A stretch of DNA of 64,000 nt from Streptomyces sp. F001. Lineage in GTDB: Bacteria; Actinomycetota; Actinomycetes; Streptomycetales; Streptomycetaceae. The stretch is taken from positions 62,001 to 126,000 of the forward strand of contig NZ_QZWF01000013.1 in NCBI RefSeq assembly GCF_004187715.1, in the 5' to 3' direction. Shown one piece after another: positions 24,827 through 33,498 of the stretch (its first letter is position 1; every line of letters starts with the position of its first letter). Both the position numbers and the translations under genes were made by a program. Below the pieces are notes generated by a model. That model was given only the letters and a program-made list of their open reading frames with translations, had not been told where the DNA came from and ran no database searches.

Positions 24827-24903
24827 ATGGGGGTCCCCCCGCTCATGGGGGTCCCCCCGCTCGAGCGAAGCCGAGAGTGGGGGAGGAGCCGAGAGTGGGG
24901 GAG
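24827..24903. repeat. Two tandem duplications of short palindromic units
   Basis: An 18-bp unit ATGGGGGTCCCCCCGCTC is duplicated head to tail (24827-24844, 24845-24862). A 16-bp unit GCCGAGAGTGGGGGAG then appears twice, 18 bp apart (24870-24885, 24888-24903). GGGGG/CCCCC stretches let the two sets pair. This type of repeat is scattered in streptomycete intergenic DNA. Only two copies of each occur, with no spacers of CRISPR kind. Confidence 0.75.
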
Positions 24904-24968
24904 CGACCAGCCACGACGCACCCGCAGGTGATGTACCGCATTCCCAGCGGAGCGCTTAGCGTCGTGAC

Positions 24969-25892
24969 ATGACCAGCAACACCCCCGACACCCCGCTCGG
25001 TCTCGCAGACGCCCTCGCCGCCGGCACGGTCGTGCTCGACGGCGGCATGTCCAACCAGCTCGAGTCGGCCGGGCACGACCTGAGCGACGAGCTGTGGTCG
25101 GCGCGGCTGCTCGCCGAGCGGCCCGAGGCGATCGCCGAGGCGCACCTCGCCTACTTCGAGGCGGGCGCGGACGTGGCGATCACCGCCAGTTACCAGGCCA
25201 CCTTCGAGGGTTTCGGCAAGCGCGGGATCGGCCGCGAGCGGGCGGCCGAACTCATCGGCCTGAGCGTGGGGTTGGCGCGCGAGGCGGCGCGCCGGGCACG
25301 CGCCGCGCGCCCGCTGTGGGTGGCGGCGTCCGTCGGCCCGTACGGGGCGATGCTCGCGGACGGCTCCGAGTACCGGGGCCGTTACGGGCTCACGGTCGAC
25401 GAACTGGAGCGCTTCCACCGGCCCCGCATGGAGGTGCTGGCCGCCGCCGCGCCGGACGTCCTGGCGCTGGAAACGGTCCCCGACGCCGACGAGGCAACGG
25501 CGCTGCTGCGGGCGGTGCACGGACTCGGGGTGCCGGCCTGGCTGTCGTACACCGTGACCGGCGACCGCACCCGCGCCGGGCAGCCGCTTCAGGAGGCCTT
25601 CGCCCTGGCCGCCGACGTGGACGAGGTGATCGCGGTGGGCGTGAACTGCTGCGCCCCCGAGGACGTGGACGCCGCGGTGGAGACGGCGGCGCGGGTGACC
25701 GGCAAGCCGGTGGTCGTCTACCCCAACAGCGGCGAGACCTGGGACGCGGAGGCCCGCGCCTGGAGCGGCCGCTCCACCTTCACCCCGGAACAGGTCGAGG
25801 GCTGGCGCTCCGCCGGGGCCCGGCTGATCGGCGGGTGCTGCCGGGTGGGACCGGAGGCGATCATGTCCATCGCGCGCACGCTGACGGCCTGA
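24969..25892 (+). CDS. mmuM: Homocysteine S-methyltransferase
   Basis: A 307-residue protein of the zinc homocysteine methyltransferase family, which transfers methyl from S-methylmethionine (or AdoMet) to homocysteine. The barrel start VLDGGMSNQLESAGHDL, the substrate strand ITASYQATFEGF, and the zinc cysteines in VGVNCCAPEDV and LIGGCCRVGP are all present. The length is normal. Start ATG 24969 is just before the conserved region. Its place between surface-polysaccharide genes and a lacI gene looks incidental. The gene symbol is by family; substrate preference is not proven. Confidence 0.88.
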   Translation: MTSNTPDTPLGLADALAAGTVVLDGGMSNQLESAGHDLSDELWSARLLAERPEAIAEAHLAYFEAGADVAITASYQATFEGFGKRGIGRERAAELIGLSVGLAREAARRARAARPLWVAASVGPYGAMLADGSEYRGRYGLTVDELERFHRPRMEVLAAAAPDVLALETVPDADEATALLRAVHGLGVPAWLSYTVTGDRTRAGQPLQEAFALAADVDEVIAVGVNCCAPEDVDAAVETAARVTGKPVVVYPNSGETWDAEARAWSGRSTFTPEQVEGWRSAGARLIGGCCRVGPEAIMSIARTLTA

Positions 25893-25967
25893 CCGACGGC
25901 TCGTCGGCTGTCGGCGTCCTGGCCTTTCCCCTCCTCCGCCGCTCACCTCGTCCTGCCCCCGCGCTGC

Positions 25968-25996
25968 TAGCCTCACCGCACCGGGAACCGGTTTCC
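25968..25996 (+). promoter_or_regulatory. Autoregulatory LacI-type operator upstream of the first lacI gene
   Basis: GGGAACCGGTTTCC (25983-25996) is a near-perfect palindrome around CC/GG. A -10-like TAGCCT is at 25968-25973, so the operator covers the transcription start region, about 60 bases ahead of ATG 26057. It closely matches sites at 41314-41327 and 38584-38599. Confidence 0.6.
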
Positions 25997-26056
25997 ATCG
26001 TTGTTGCCGCAGTTCCCGGAGGGGAGCAGGGATCGGGGCGAGGGGCGGGGTGGGGT

Positions 26057-27109
26057 ATGACGCGCAAGAGTGGGAGCGCGAGCCGGAGCACGATCCGGGA
26101 CGTGGCGTTGCGGGCGGGGGTGTCCGCGTCGACCGTGTCGCGCGTGCTCGGCGGGGCGTACCCGGTGAGTTCGGCGACCCGGACGCGTGTGATGCGGGCC
26201 GTGGGCGAGCTGGACTATGTCGCCGACGCGCGCGCCAAGGCGGTCGCGGGCGTCGGGACGCCCACGCTGGCGTTCGTCCTGGAGGACATCACCGGTCCGT
26301 CGTTCGCGCACATGGCGCACGGCGTGGAGCGCGAGGCGACCCGGCTCGGCCATCTGTGCCTGGTGTGCAGCACGGAGGGCGACGTCCAGCACGAGCTGGA
26401 CTTCGTGGAGATGATGCGCGCCCAGCGGGCCGCCGCGGTGATCCTGGTGGGCGGCGGCGCCGACACCCCGGAGTACCGCGAGCGCACCCGCCGGATGGCC
26501 GACTCACTGGCCTCGGCGGGTTCCCGGCTCGTCCTGTGCGGCCGCCCGCCACTGGGCCCGGGGGCGCCGGTCACGGTCATCGAGTACGACAACGAGGGCG
26601 GCGCCTACGCCCTGGTCGCGCACGTTCTGGCCCAGGGCCACCGGCGGATCCTCTTCCTCGGCGGCAAGCCCGACCACAGCACCGCGCTGGGCCGCGAACG
26701 CGGCTACCTCGCCGCCCACCGCGCCCGCGGCGTCGACCCCGATCCGGCCCTGCTCCTGCACGGCGACTTCACCCGCGACTCCGGACACCAGCTGATGCGC
26801 CGAGCCCTCGCGGAGGGGCTGGAGTTCACCGCGGTGGTCGCCGCCACCGACATGGTCGCGGCGGGCGCGCTCACCGCCCTGCACGAGGCGGGCCTCGACG
26901 TCCCCGGCGATGTTTCGCTGGCCGGTTACGACGACATTCCCTTCGCCCGCGACCTGCACCCCGCCCTGACGACGGTGCACGTCCCCTACCAGGAACTGGG
27001 CCGCCTGGCGGTCCGCACCGCCCTCGGCCACACCGCGGACGCCCCGGCCGAGCACCTGCTGCTGGGCACGCATGTCGTGGTGCGGGACTCGGTGCGGGCG
27101 GTGAGCTGA
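26057..27109 (+). CDS. LacI family transcriptional regulator (first of three)
   Basis: A 350-residue repressor. The N-terminal HTH (TIRDVALRAGVSASTVSRVLGG, about 11-32) includes the hinge-preceding helix; the periplasmic-binding-like ligand domain follows, with the family strings VIEYDNEGGAYALVAHVL, GHRRILFLGG, AVVAATDMVAAGAL and SLAGYDDIPFARDLHPALTTV. ATG 26057 has a GGGGTGGGG-rich site just upstream. A palindrome 60 bases upstream suggests autoregulation. It is close in sequence to the second LacI at 40120 (same GYDDIP, GTHVVVR.SVR ends), so the two may be paralogues reading related operators. Confidence 0.93.
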   Translation: MTRKSGSASRSTIRDVALRAGVSASTVSRVLGGAYPVSSATRTRVMRAVGELDYVADARAKAVAGVGTPTLAFVLEDITGPSFAHMAHGVEREATRLGHLCLVCSTEGDVQHELDFVEMMRAQRAAAVILVGGGADTPEYRERTRRMADSLASAGSRLVLCGRPPLGPGAPVTVIEYDNEGGAYALVAHVLAQGHRRILFLGGKPDHSTALGRERGYLAAHRARGVDPDPALLLHGDFTRDSGHQLMRRALAEGLEFTAVVAATDMVAAGALTALHEAGLDVPGDVSLAGYDDIPFARDLHPALTTVHVPYQELGRLAVRTALGHTADAPAEHLLLGTHVVVRDSVRAVS

Positions 27110-27138
27110 AGCCTCCTACCTCCGTAGTCCGGCCTCGG

Positions 27139-28779
27139 TCACTGCCGACGGACACCGCTCGAGCGACGGAGCAGACGGGCGACCGACCGCAGTTCCGCAC
27201 GGTGCGCGGCCGCACCGTCGGCAGGAACGGCCGGGGGCGCGGATTCCCGAACCGTGGCGTCGGCCGTCCACAGGGCCAGCTCGCGGTCGCGCGGGCCGTA
27301 CACGGTGTACGGCTCTCTCAGCGCCCTCTGCTCGCCCGACGCCCCCCGATCACCGGCCTCTCCCGCCGGCCCGGCTTCACCGAAGATCCGCACCGGATGG
27401 GTGGCGTCCCACGCCTCCCAGCCCGGGTCGCCGTCGGCCGCGAAGCGCACCCACGCCGTGTGCATCGCGTCGGCCAGCTCGGTCGGCGCCCCCCAGCCCG
27501 CCAGCTTGGCCGCCTCGGGCACCTCGCCGGTGTCGAAGACGAACCCGAGTTCCAGGGCGTGGCAGGCGCCGAGGCCGGGCAGCAGGGAGGGCCAGGCGAA
27601 CTCGTAGACGTACGACGATCCGGGGCGGGCGTCGGCCAGGCGGTGCAGCGGAATGCGCAGCAGGTGGTCGGTGACCAGCTGGCCGACGGTCTCCGCGGTG
27701 CCGGCCTCGGGGTGCAGGGCACGGTAGCCGCGCGGGACCTCGTGCCCGCAGTGGCAGCGGGCCATGGCTCCGGCCAGGGCGACCGGGCCGAGCCGGTCGA
27801 TACGCTCCAGCAGCCCGCCGGGCACGAGCCACAGCCGGTACTCGTCGCGGGTCCAGCCCATGAGCAGGTCCACGCCCTCGGCGACCCGGCCCTCGACCAG
27901 GGCCTGAAGGGGATCGCGGGGGACGATGTCGTCGTCGACGACGATCCCGAAGGCCGGCCCGCCCAGGACGGGGCTGCTGAGCCGGCTCGCCTCGGCCTGG
28001 GTGTGCAGCAGCAGGTCGCGGTCGACGGCGGCGAAGGCCTCGGCGGTCGCGGGCACCTTCAGCCGGGTCGCCATCCGGCGCACCATCCGCCGTACCTTGT
28101 CCCGCTCGGCCGCCTCGGGCGGCCCGCTCTGCAGGATCGCGCGCCGGAACAGGCCCTGGGCCTGCGGGGCGACGATCAGGGCACCGATGCTGATCGCGCC
28201 GGCCGACTGTCCGCAGAGGGTCACCCGGTCGGGGTCACCGCCGAAGGCCCCGATCGACTCGTGCACCCAGCGCAGGGCGGCGAGCTGGTCGCGCAGGCCG
28301 GGGTTGGCGGGGGCGTCCGGGAACAGTCCGTAACCCTCCACTCCGAGCCGGTAGTTGAGGGAGACGAGGACGATCCCGTCGCGGGCGAAGGTGCGTCCGT
28401 CGTACACGGGCACACACGACGAACCCCTGGTCAGGGCCCCGCCGTGCAGCCACACCAGGACCGGGAGCCGGGCGCCGGGGCCCGGCTCGGGGGTCCACAC
28501 GTTCAGGTTGAGGCAGTCGTCCCCTGGCACGACCGGGTCCGAAAGATACTGGGCGAACGCCTCCGAGTACGGCGGTTTCGGCGGCGTCGGCCCGAAGGCG
28601 CCCGCGTCCCGCACACCGTCCCAGGGCTCGGGTGGCACCGGGGGCCGGAAGCGGCGCGGCCCGAAGGGGGGTGCGGCGTACGGGATGCCCCGGAACACCG
28701 CAATGGAACGCTCGTACCGGCCGCGTACCGCCCCGTACTGCGTGCTCACCACGGGGCCCGTCAGGTCTGCTGCGGTCAT
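27139..28779 (-). CDS. Type-B carboxylesterase
   Basis: A 546-residue alpha/beta hydrolase without a signal peptide from ATG 28779. It has the oxyanion loop VLVWLHGGAL (about 108-116), NYRLGVEGYGLFPD, and the nucleophile motif CGQSAGA with Ser at ~192. The B-type start (GPVVSTQYGAVRGRYERSIAVFRGIPYA) and EDCLNLNVWTP-like stretch (DDCLNLNVWTP) are typical. It probably cleaves acyl or aryl esters inside the cell, such as feruloyl or acetyl groups on imported oligosaccharides; this role is inferred from the neighbours. Its upstream region holds nested dyads (28802-28860). Confidence 0.9.
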   Translation of the reverse strand: MTAADLTGPVVSTQYGAVRGRYERSIAVFRGIPYAAPPFGPRRFRPPVPPEPWDGVRDAGAFGPTPPKPPYSEAFAQYLSDPVVPGDDCLNLNVWTPEPGPGARLPVLVWLHGGALTRGSSCVPVYDGRTFARDGIVLVSLNYRLGVEGYGLFPDAPANPGLRDQLAALRWVHESIGAFGGDPDRVTLCGQSAGAISIGALIVAPQAQGLFRRAILQSGPPEAAERDKVRRMVRRMATRLKVPATAEAFAAVDRDLLLHTQAEASRLSSPVLGGPAFGIVVDDDIVPRDPLQALVEGRVAEGVDLLMGWTRDEYRLWLVPGGLLERIDRLGPVALAGAMARCHCGHEVPRGYRALHPEAGTAETVGQLVTDHLLRIPLHRLADARPGSSYVYEFAWPSLLPGLGACHALELGFVFDTGEVPEAAKLAGWGAPTELADAMHTAWVRFAADGDPGWEAWDATHPVRIFGEAGPAGEAGDRGASGEQRALREPYTVYGPRDRELALWTADATVRESAPPAVPADGAAAHRAELRSVARLLRRSSGVRRQ

Positions 28780-28801
28780 CCGCCCACCAGCCCTTCGCCG
28801 T

Positions 28802-28860
28802 GCTCGTGCACCGTTCACATCAGAGCATCACATCGCTGTGAGGTATTCCGGTGCACGAGC
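28802..28860. promoter_or_regulatory. Nested inverted repeats upstream of the carboxylesterase
   Basis: An 11-bp perfect inverted repeat (28802-28812 with 28850-28860, GCTCGTGCACC type) encloses a second dyad TCACA-TCGC-TGTGA (28828-28841). The inner site looks like a GntR/CRP-style operator. The outer arms could form a terminator-like stem for the lyase operon ending at 28872, or a DNA loop pair. Confidence 0.5.
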
Positions 28861-28871
28861 CGGTTCAGCGC

Positions 28872-30128
28872 CTATTTGGCGTACATCAGCGTGCCGAAGC
28901 CGAGCTGGTCGAAGCCGCCGCTGGTGGAGCCGTAGTCACCTCCTCCGCCCTCGGGGGCGACCGAGAAGCACATCTGAGAGATGTACCTGTCGTCGAGGTA
29001 CAGGCGCCGGTTGTAGTGGTAGTGGAGCATGGCCCACACCGGGCGGACCTGGCCGCGGGACCCGGAGCCGATGACCGTCTGTGACTGCTGGGCGCAGTTC
29101 TGGCCGCTGCCCCAGGTGTAGGTGGTGTAGGGCACGTTCATGCCCAGGTTGTACTTGGCAACGTACTGGGCGGCCTTCATGAAGCGGCGGCCGTCGTAGG
29201 AGTACAGGTCGTCGCCCTGGTTCCAGGCCATCTCGCACAGGGCGCCCATCTGGCCCATGCCCATGACGGTGTGGCCCTGGTCGCGGCCGGACTCCTGCCA
29301 CTGGCCGAGGTCGTAGCCCTCGACGTTCGGGTACAGGAACGGCACCGCCCGCTGGATCTGGCCGTTGCCGCCGCCGCCCTTGAAGTAGTTGACGGCCTGG
29401 TCGTACTTGGCGCCGTCGTCGCAGAGAATCCCGATGGCCATGATCGAGGCCATGTTGCACAGGTCCCAGTTCGCCCAGTAGTTGGTGATGCAGGCGTCGT
29501 TGTGCTCGCGGAGGAACCGGTCGTTGAGCGGGTAGAAGACGTTGAGCATCATCGTCTTGAACCGGCCCAGGTCGAACCCGGCGTAGCCGCGCATGAGCTC
29601 GGCGACGTTCGCGAACTGCCAGCCGTAGAGGCCGGCGGCCAGGTACCGGTCGGCGTTTCCGGTGATGGTGGTGAGCGTGGACGACCACGCGTTGAGGATG
29701 CGCACGGCGCAGTCGCCGTTCGCGGCGGTGCCACCCACGTGCCAGCGCAGCGCGTTCTGGTAGGCGGCGTGGATGTCGTTGTAGAGCTGGGGGTAGTTCT
29801 GGCCGTCGCCGCCGCGGATGATCGTGGCCGTGGGGCGGGGCGTCCAGGTGGACTGTGAGTGGGAGTTGGCGGTCAGCCGGTTCCAGCCGGACAGCCAGGG
29901 GTCGTTGCCCGCGGCCACCCTGACCTTGGCCCGGTTGATGTCGCCCCAGTTGTGCAGCATGCCGGGGTGGGTGAAGGTCGCGGGGGCCGCGTCGGCCGTG
30001 CTGCCCGCCAGCACGGCCGCGGACCCGCCGACTGCGAGGGCGGCGGTGAGGCCGCCGGCGGTCTTCAGCAGACCGCGGCGGCTCAACTCTGGTGTGTGGA
30101 GGTGCCTGTGGGGGGAAGTGCGGCTCAT
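28872..30128 (-). CDS. Tat-exported alginate-lyase-family protein
   Basis: A 418-residue secreted protein. The twin-arginine signal ELSRRGLLKTAGGLTAALAVG ends before AAPATFTHPGML. The mature part is an (alpha/alpha) barrel with family motifs HPGMLHNWGDINRAK, AAYQNALRWHVGG, TNYWANWDLCNMA, QESGRDQGHTVMGMGQ and MAWNQGDDLYSYDGRRF. These match the alginate-lyase superfamily (PF05426-like), which includes PL5 and glucuronan-type lyases acting on uronic-acid polymers. The conserved N-W, R-D-Q-G-H and Tyr residues are good active-site candidates. It is the last gene of a six-gene operon with a sugar transporter and is paralogous to the N-terminal part of the next gene upstream. Confidence 0.85.
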   Translation of the reverse strand: MSRTSPHRHLHTPELSRRGLLKTAGGLTAALAVGGSAAVLAGSTADAAPATFTHPGMLHNWGDINRAKVRVAAGNDPWLSGWNRLTANSHSQSTWTPRPTATIIRGGDGQNYPQLYNDIHAAYQNALRWHVGGTAANGDCAVRILNAWSSTLTTITGNADRYLAAGLYGWQFANVAELMRGYAGFDLGRFKTMMLNVFYPLNDRFLREHNDACITNYWANWDLCNMASIMAIGILCDDGAKYDQAVNYFKGGGGNGQIQRAVPFLYPNVEGYDLGQWQESGRDQGHTVMGMGQMGALCEMAWNQGDDLYSYDGRRFMKAAQYVAKYNLGMNVPYTTYTWGSGQNCAQQSQTVIGSGSRGQVRPVWAMLHYHYNRRLYLDDRYISQMCFSVAPEGGGGDYGSTSGGFDQLGFGTLMYAK

Positions 30129-30154
30129 TCGTGCATCTCCATTCCTTGGAGGAT

Positions 30155-33100
30155 CTACATGGCGGTGATGCTCACCTCGTCGAACTCGGTGGTGCAGCGG
30201 GCCAGGGGGCTGCGGGAGCAGACCACGAGGCCCACGTAGTAGGGGGCGTCGCCGAAGCCGGGGATCTCTCCCTCGGCGAGGGGGGTCCAGCTGACGCCGT
30301 CATCGGTGGACAGGGCTGCGGTGAAGGCGGTCCCGGTGCGCTTCAGCCGCAGCAGGCTGGGGAGTTGGGCCGTGCCGTTGCCGGTGAACGTCGACCGGCC
30401 GGCCACGGTGGTGCGCAGCATGAGCTGCGCGGTCGTCCCGCCGGAGACGATCGCCCCGGCGGCCTGGTCGAACGGCGACAGGGACTTGGCCATCAGCAGA
30501 CCCACCCGGTCGGCACTCGCGCCCGTGCGGGAGACCAGCCGGGCGGTGATCTCGCAGTCGCCGGTGACCGGCCGGCGTACGAACTGGCCCGTCATTCCCT
30601 GGTTGTTGAGGGTCAGATCGGTTCCGGCACCGCGCACCACGAAGGTCCCGTCTTCGTATGCGGTGCTGCCGGGGGTGCGAACGTACACCACGCCGTAGGC
30701 GCCGAGTTCGTGTTCGTCGAGTACGACGTCGCCGAGGTCGCCGTACGACCAGGGTGCGGACGGCGGGGTGCCGACGGTGAGCGTGAGGGTGGAGGTGGCG
30801 GTGCCCGCCGCGTTGGCCGCGGTGGTCGTGACCCTGAACTCTCCCTTCTCGGTGGGTGTTCCGGAGATCAGGCCGGTGCGCGGGTCGAGGCGCAGGCCGT
30901 CGGGCAGGCCGCGCGCGGTGAACCGTACGGGTTCGTGCGCGGCCCGCAGCAGATGACGGAACTCGTCGCCCCGGTTCGCGAACGCGGTGTCCTGGGAGAC
31001 GAACTCCGGCTTGGCGGGGGTCGGCATCTCGGCGTGCGCCGGAGCCGAACGCGGGCCGCGTCCGTCGGAGTTGGTCTTGACGACGGCGTAGTGGTACGTC
31101 GTGCCGGGTCTGCCGGTGGCGTCCGCGTACCGGATGCGGGTGCCGAAGCCGACCGGGCCGACACCGTTCGCGAGCGTCGTGTACGGACCTGCCGCGTCCT
31201 TGGCACGCAGCACCGTGTACGTGGCCGAGAGGTCCGGGTCGCTCCAGCCGAGCTCGACGGCGTCGGCACCGGTGGCCGCCCGCAGGTCGGTGGCGGTGCG
31301 CGTGGGGCGTGGCGTGTGCCAGACCTCGCCGGTGGCCGACGATGTCACGCTGACGTTGTCGAAGGCGCCGGTGCCGGTCTCGGCGTACGCCTCGTCGACG
31401 CCCAGGCAGGAGGTGAGGACGAGCCCCGCGTATGTCTCACGCCCCAACTCGACCTCGGTGGAGCCGACTTCGGTCCACCGGATGCCGTCCGGGGAGAGGG
31501 AGCCGGTGCAGCGTCGGCCCTTGCGCTCCACGCGCACCCAGTACGGCATCCGCAGCCGGTAGCCGTCGCCGGCGCCCTCGACGTACGGCGCCTGGAGGGG
31601 GGTCGCCGACTCCGGCAGCGCGCCGAGGTCGGAGATCGGGAACGCCGCGGCGTTGGTGATCGCCTGCTGCTGGGAGGGCGGCACGGGCGTGCTGCCGGTG
31701 CTGGAGACGGACGCCCCGGCCGACGGGCGGACGGACCACACGCCGCTCCAGGTGTGCAGCGGCAGCCCCTGGATCAGCATCGAGGCGTGCGCGGCGTCCG
31801 GGTCGAGCAAGTCGCGGACGGTGACGCCGATCTTGGAGTACTGGGAGCTGAGCGGGAACACGATCCGCGCGGTGACGACGCCGTCGCCGTACAGCGGCAG
31901 GTGGGCGAGCCGGTAGGTGTCCGCGGTGCCGCTCGCCGTCAGCACGAAGCGCTCGCCGTCGAAGGATGCGGAGCCCGGAATCCTCACGTTCCCCAGGTCC
32001 CGGGTCGACCAGGGCGCGGGGAGACCGGCAGTCACCGCGGTCCAGGCGGAAGCCGCGCTCGTGCCCAGGGAGTTGGTGGCGGTGACCGTGTAGTGGTACG
32101 TCCGTCCCGGGCGGACGTCGTGGTCCGTGAACCTCGGCGCCTCGACCCCGGACGCGAGCCGCTTGTACGGTCCCTCCGGGCTGGTGGCCCGCCGGACCGT
32201 GTAGCCGGTCGCCCACGCCGACGGCAGCCAGGACACAGTCACGGCGTGGTCGTCGCCGACCGCTGTGATCCCGGCGGGTGCCGTCGGCGCGGCGGGTGAG
32301 GCGGGCTCTGTCCCGGCGTAGGTGAGCGTGCCCCAGCCCGGGTGGTCCTCCTGGTAGCCCTCCATCACACGTGCTCCGTCCGTGCCCCGGAAGATGGCCT
32401 TCTCGGTGTGGGGGGCGGGTCTGCCGAGGCGCCCCGCGTAGTGCGCGTACGCCATCTCCCACAGGGGCCGGAACACGCCGCGCTGCCGGTCGGAGACGGT
32501 CAGCTTGATGTACTTGCCGGTGCGGTCGAGGTCGGGGGTGAACGGTACGGAGTTGTCGCCGAGGTTGTAGCGGGCGAAGTACTCGAAGTTGGCGAGGATC
32601 CGGTCGTCGGCGAAGCCGTACAGGTCCACGCCCTGCTGCCAGGCGACCTCGGCCGCGTCCGCCAGCAGGCCGACCGCGAGCTGTTCGTGGGCCTGGTCGC
32701 GGCCGGACTCCTGGCCCTGGCCCGCGGCGGTGACGATGCGGTGCAGCACCGAGCCGTTGCCGGACCCGGCGGCCGCGAACCGCAGGGCGTCCTCGAACAT
32801 CACCCGGTTGTCGCAGAACACGGCGATGGCGAGGATGGTGCGCAGCGCGGCGATGTCCCAGTTGCCGTTGGCGTACAGGCAGTAGCCGGACAGGGCCGGA
32901 TACCAGACATCGGTGAAGGAGCGCTCGCAGCGCAGCACGGACTCCCGGGGCCAGCCGTCGTAGCCGCTGTGCCGCAGGATCTCGGCGGCGTTGACGAACT
33001 TGAAGCCCTGGATCCCGGCACCTAGTTGCCCGTCGGCGCCGGTGATGCCGGTGAGGGAGGCGGCCCAGACGTCGAGGATGTCGCGGGCCTTGTCGGCGTG

Positions 33101-33484
33101 GCGTACGTCGCCGGTGACCGCCCACATCAGGGCGTTCTGGTAGGTGGCGGCCGCGTCGGTGACGGTCTGGCTGGTGTTGTCGGTGGGGCCGCGGCCCCAG
33201 GTGGTGATCTGTCCGGTGTTGCGGACGGCGTAGGTGTGCTGGGAACGGAAGTCGGCGGCCAGCGCGGCGAAGCCGGAGGTGATCGGGGCGCGTCCCTGCG
33301 CCACCGCGGACTTCATCCGGGCCAGGTCCGCCCGGGAGTGCAGCAGACCGGGGTGCGCGAAGGCGAACGCCGCTTCGGCGGCCTGGGCCCACGCGGGCGT
33401 GGCGGCGGCGGACAGCAGTCCGCCGCCGGCCACGGCCGCGAGTCCCGCCGTGCCGAGGAGCGTCCGTCGGCTGAAGGAAGGCAC
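30155..33484 (-). CDS. Large Tat-exported multidomain polysaccharide lyase-like protein
   Basis: A 1109-residue secreted protein. The Tat signal SRRTLLGTAGLAAVAGGG is followed by an alginate-lyase-like (alpha/alpha) barrel to ~385 (HPGLLHSRADLARMK, YANGNWDIAALRTI, GQGQESGRDQAHEQLAVGLL, WQQGVDLYGFADDRIL). Then come a fibronectin-III module (~395-490), a beta-sandwich resembling a laminin-G/DUF1349-like fold (~495-720), a second Fn3 (~725-815), a putative Ig module (GLPDGLRLDPRTGLISGTP, ~830-900) and a second sandwich to the end. The extra modules probably bind carbohydrate. The catalytic barrel is a paralogue of the 418-residue lyase 26 bases downstream. Long for the family because of the appended modules. 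Confidence 0.85.
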   Translation of the reverse strand: MPSFSRRTLLGTAGLAAVAGGGLLSAAATPAWAQAAEAAFAFAHPGLLHSRADLARMKSAVAQGRAPITSGFAALAADFRSQHTYAVRNTGQITTWGRGPTDNTSQTVTDAAATYQNALMWAVTGDVRHADKARDILDVWAASLTGITGADGQLGAGIQGFKFVNAAEILRHSGYDGWPRESVLRCERSFTDVWYPALSGYCLYANGNWDIAALRTILAIAVFCDNRVMFEDALRFAAAGSGNGSVLHRIVTAAGQGQESGRDQAHEQLAVGLLADAAEVAWQQGVDLYGFADDRILANFEYFARYNLGDNSVPFTPDLDRTGKYIKLTVSDRQRGVFRPLWEMAYAHYAGRLGRPAPHTEKAIFRGTDGARVMEGYQEDHPGWGTLTYAGTEPASPAAPTAPAGITAVGDDHAVTVSWLPSAWATGYTVRRATSPEGPYKRLASGVEAPRFTDHDVRPGRTYHYTVTATNSLGTSAASAWTAVTAGLPAPWSTRDLGNVRIPGSASFDGERFVLTASGTADTYRLAHLPLYGDGVVTARIVFPLSSQYSKIGVTVRDLLDPDAAHASMLIQGLPLHTWSGVWSVRPSAGASVSSTGSTPVPPSQQQAITNAAAFPISDLGALPESATPLQAPYVEGAGDGYRLRMPYWVRVERKGRRCTGSLSPDGIRWTEVGSTEVELGRETYAGLVLTSCLGVDEAYAETGTGAFDNVSVTSSATGEVWHTPRPTRTATDLRAATGADAVELGWSDPDLSATYTVLRAKDAAGPYTTLANGVGPVGFGTRIRYADATGRPGTTYHYAVVKTNSDGRGPRSAPAHAEMPTPAKPEFVSQDTAFANRGDEFRHLLRAAHEPVRFTARGLPDGLRLDPRTGLISGTPTEKGEFRVTTTAANAAGTATSTLTLTVGTPPSAPWSYGDLGDVVLDEHELGAYGVVYVRTPGSTAYEDGTFVVRGAGTDLTLNNQGMTGQFVRRPVTGDCEITARLVSRTGASADRVGLLMAKSLSPFDQAAGAIVSGGTTAQLMLRTTVAGRSTFTGNGTAQLPSLLRLKRTGTAFTAALSTDDGVSWTPLAEGEIPGFGDAPYYVGLVVCSRSPLARCTTEFDEVSITAM

Positions 33485-33498
33485 GGGTCACTCCTGGA

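Noticed and set aside
24827..24903. Possible CRISPR-like repeat array
   Set aside because: Only two copies of each unit, no regular unique spacers and no cas genes.
25094..26056. Upstream in-frame extension of the first LacI
   Set aside because: It runs through the homocysteine methyltransferase gene in a shadow frame; the HTH begins right after ATG 26057.
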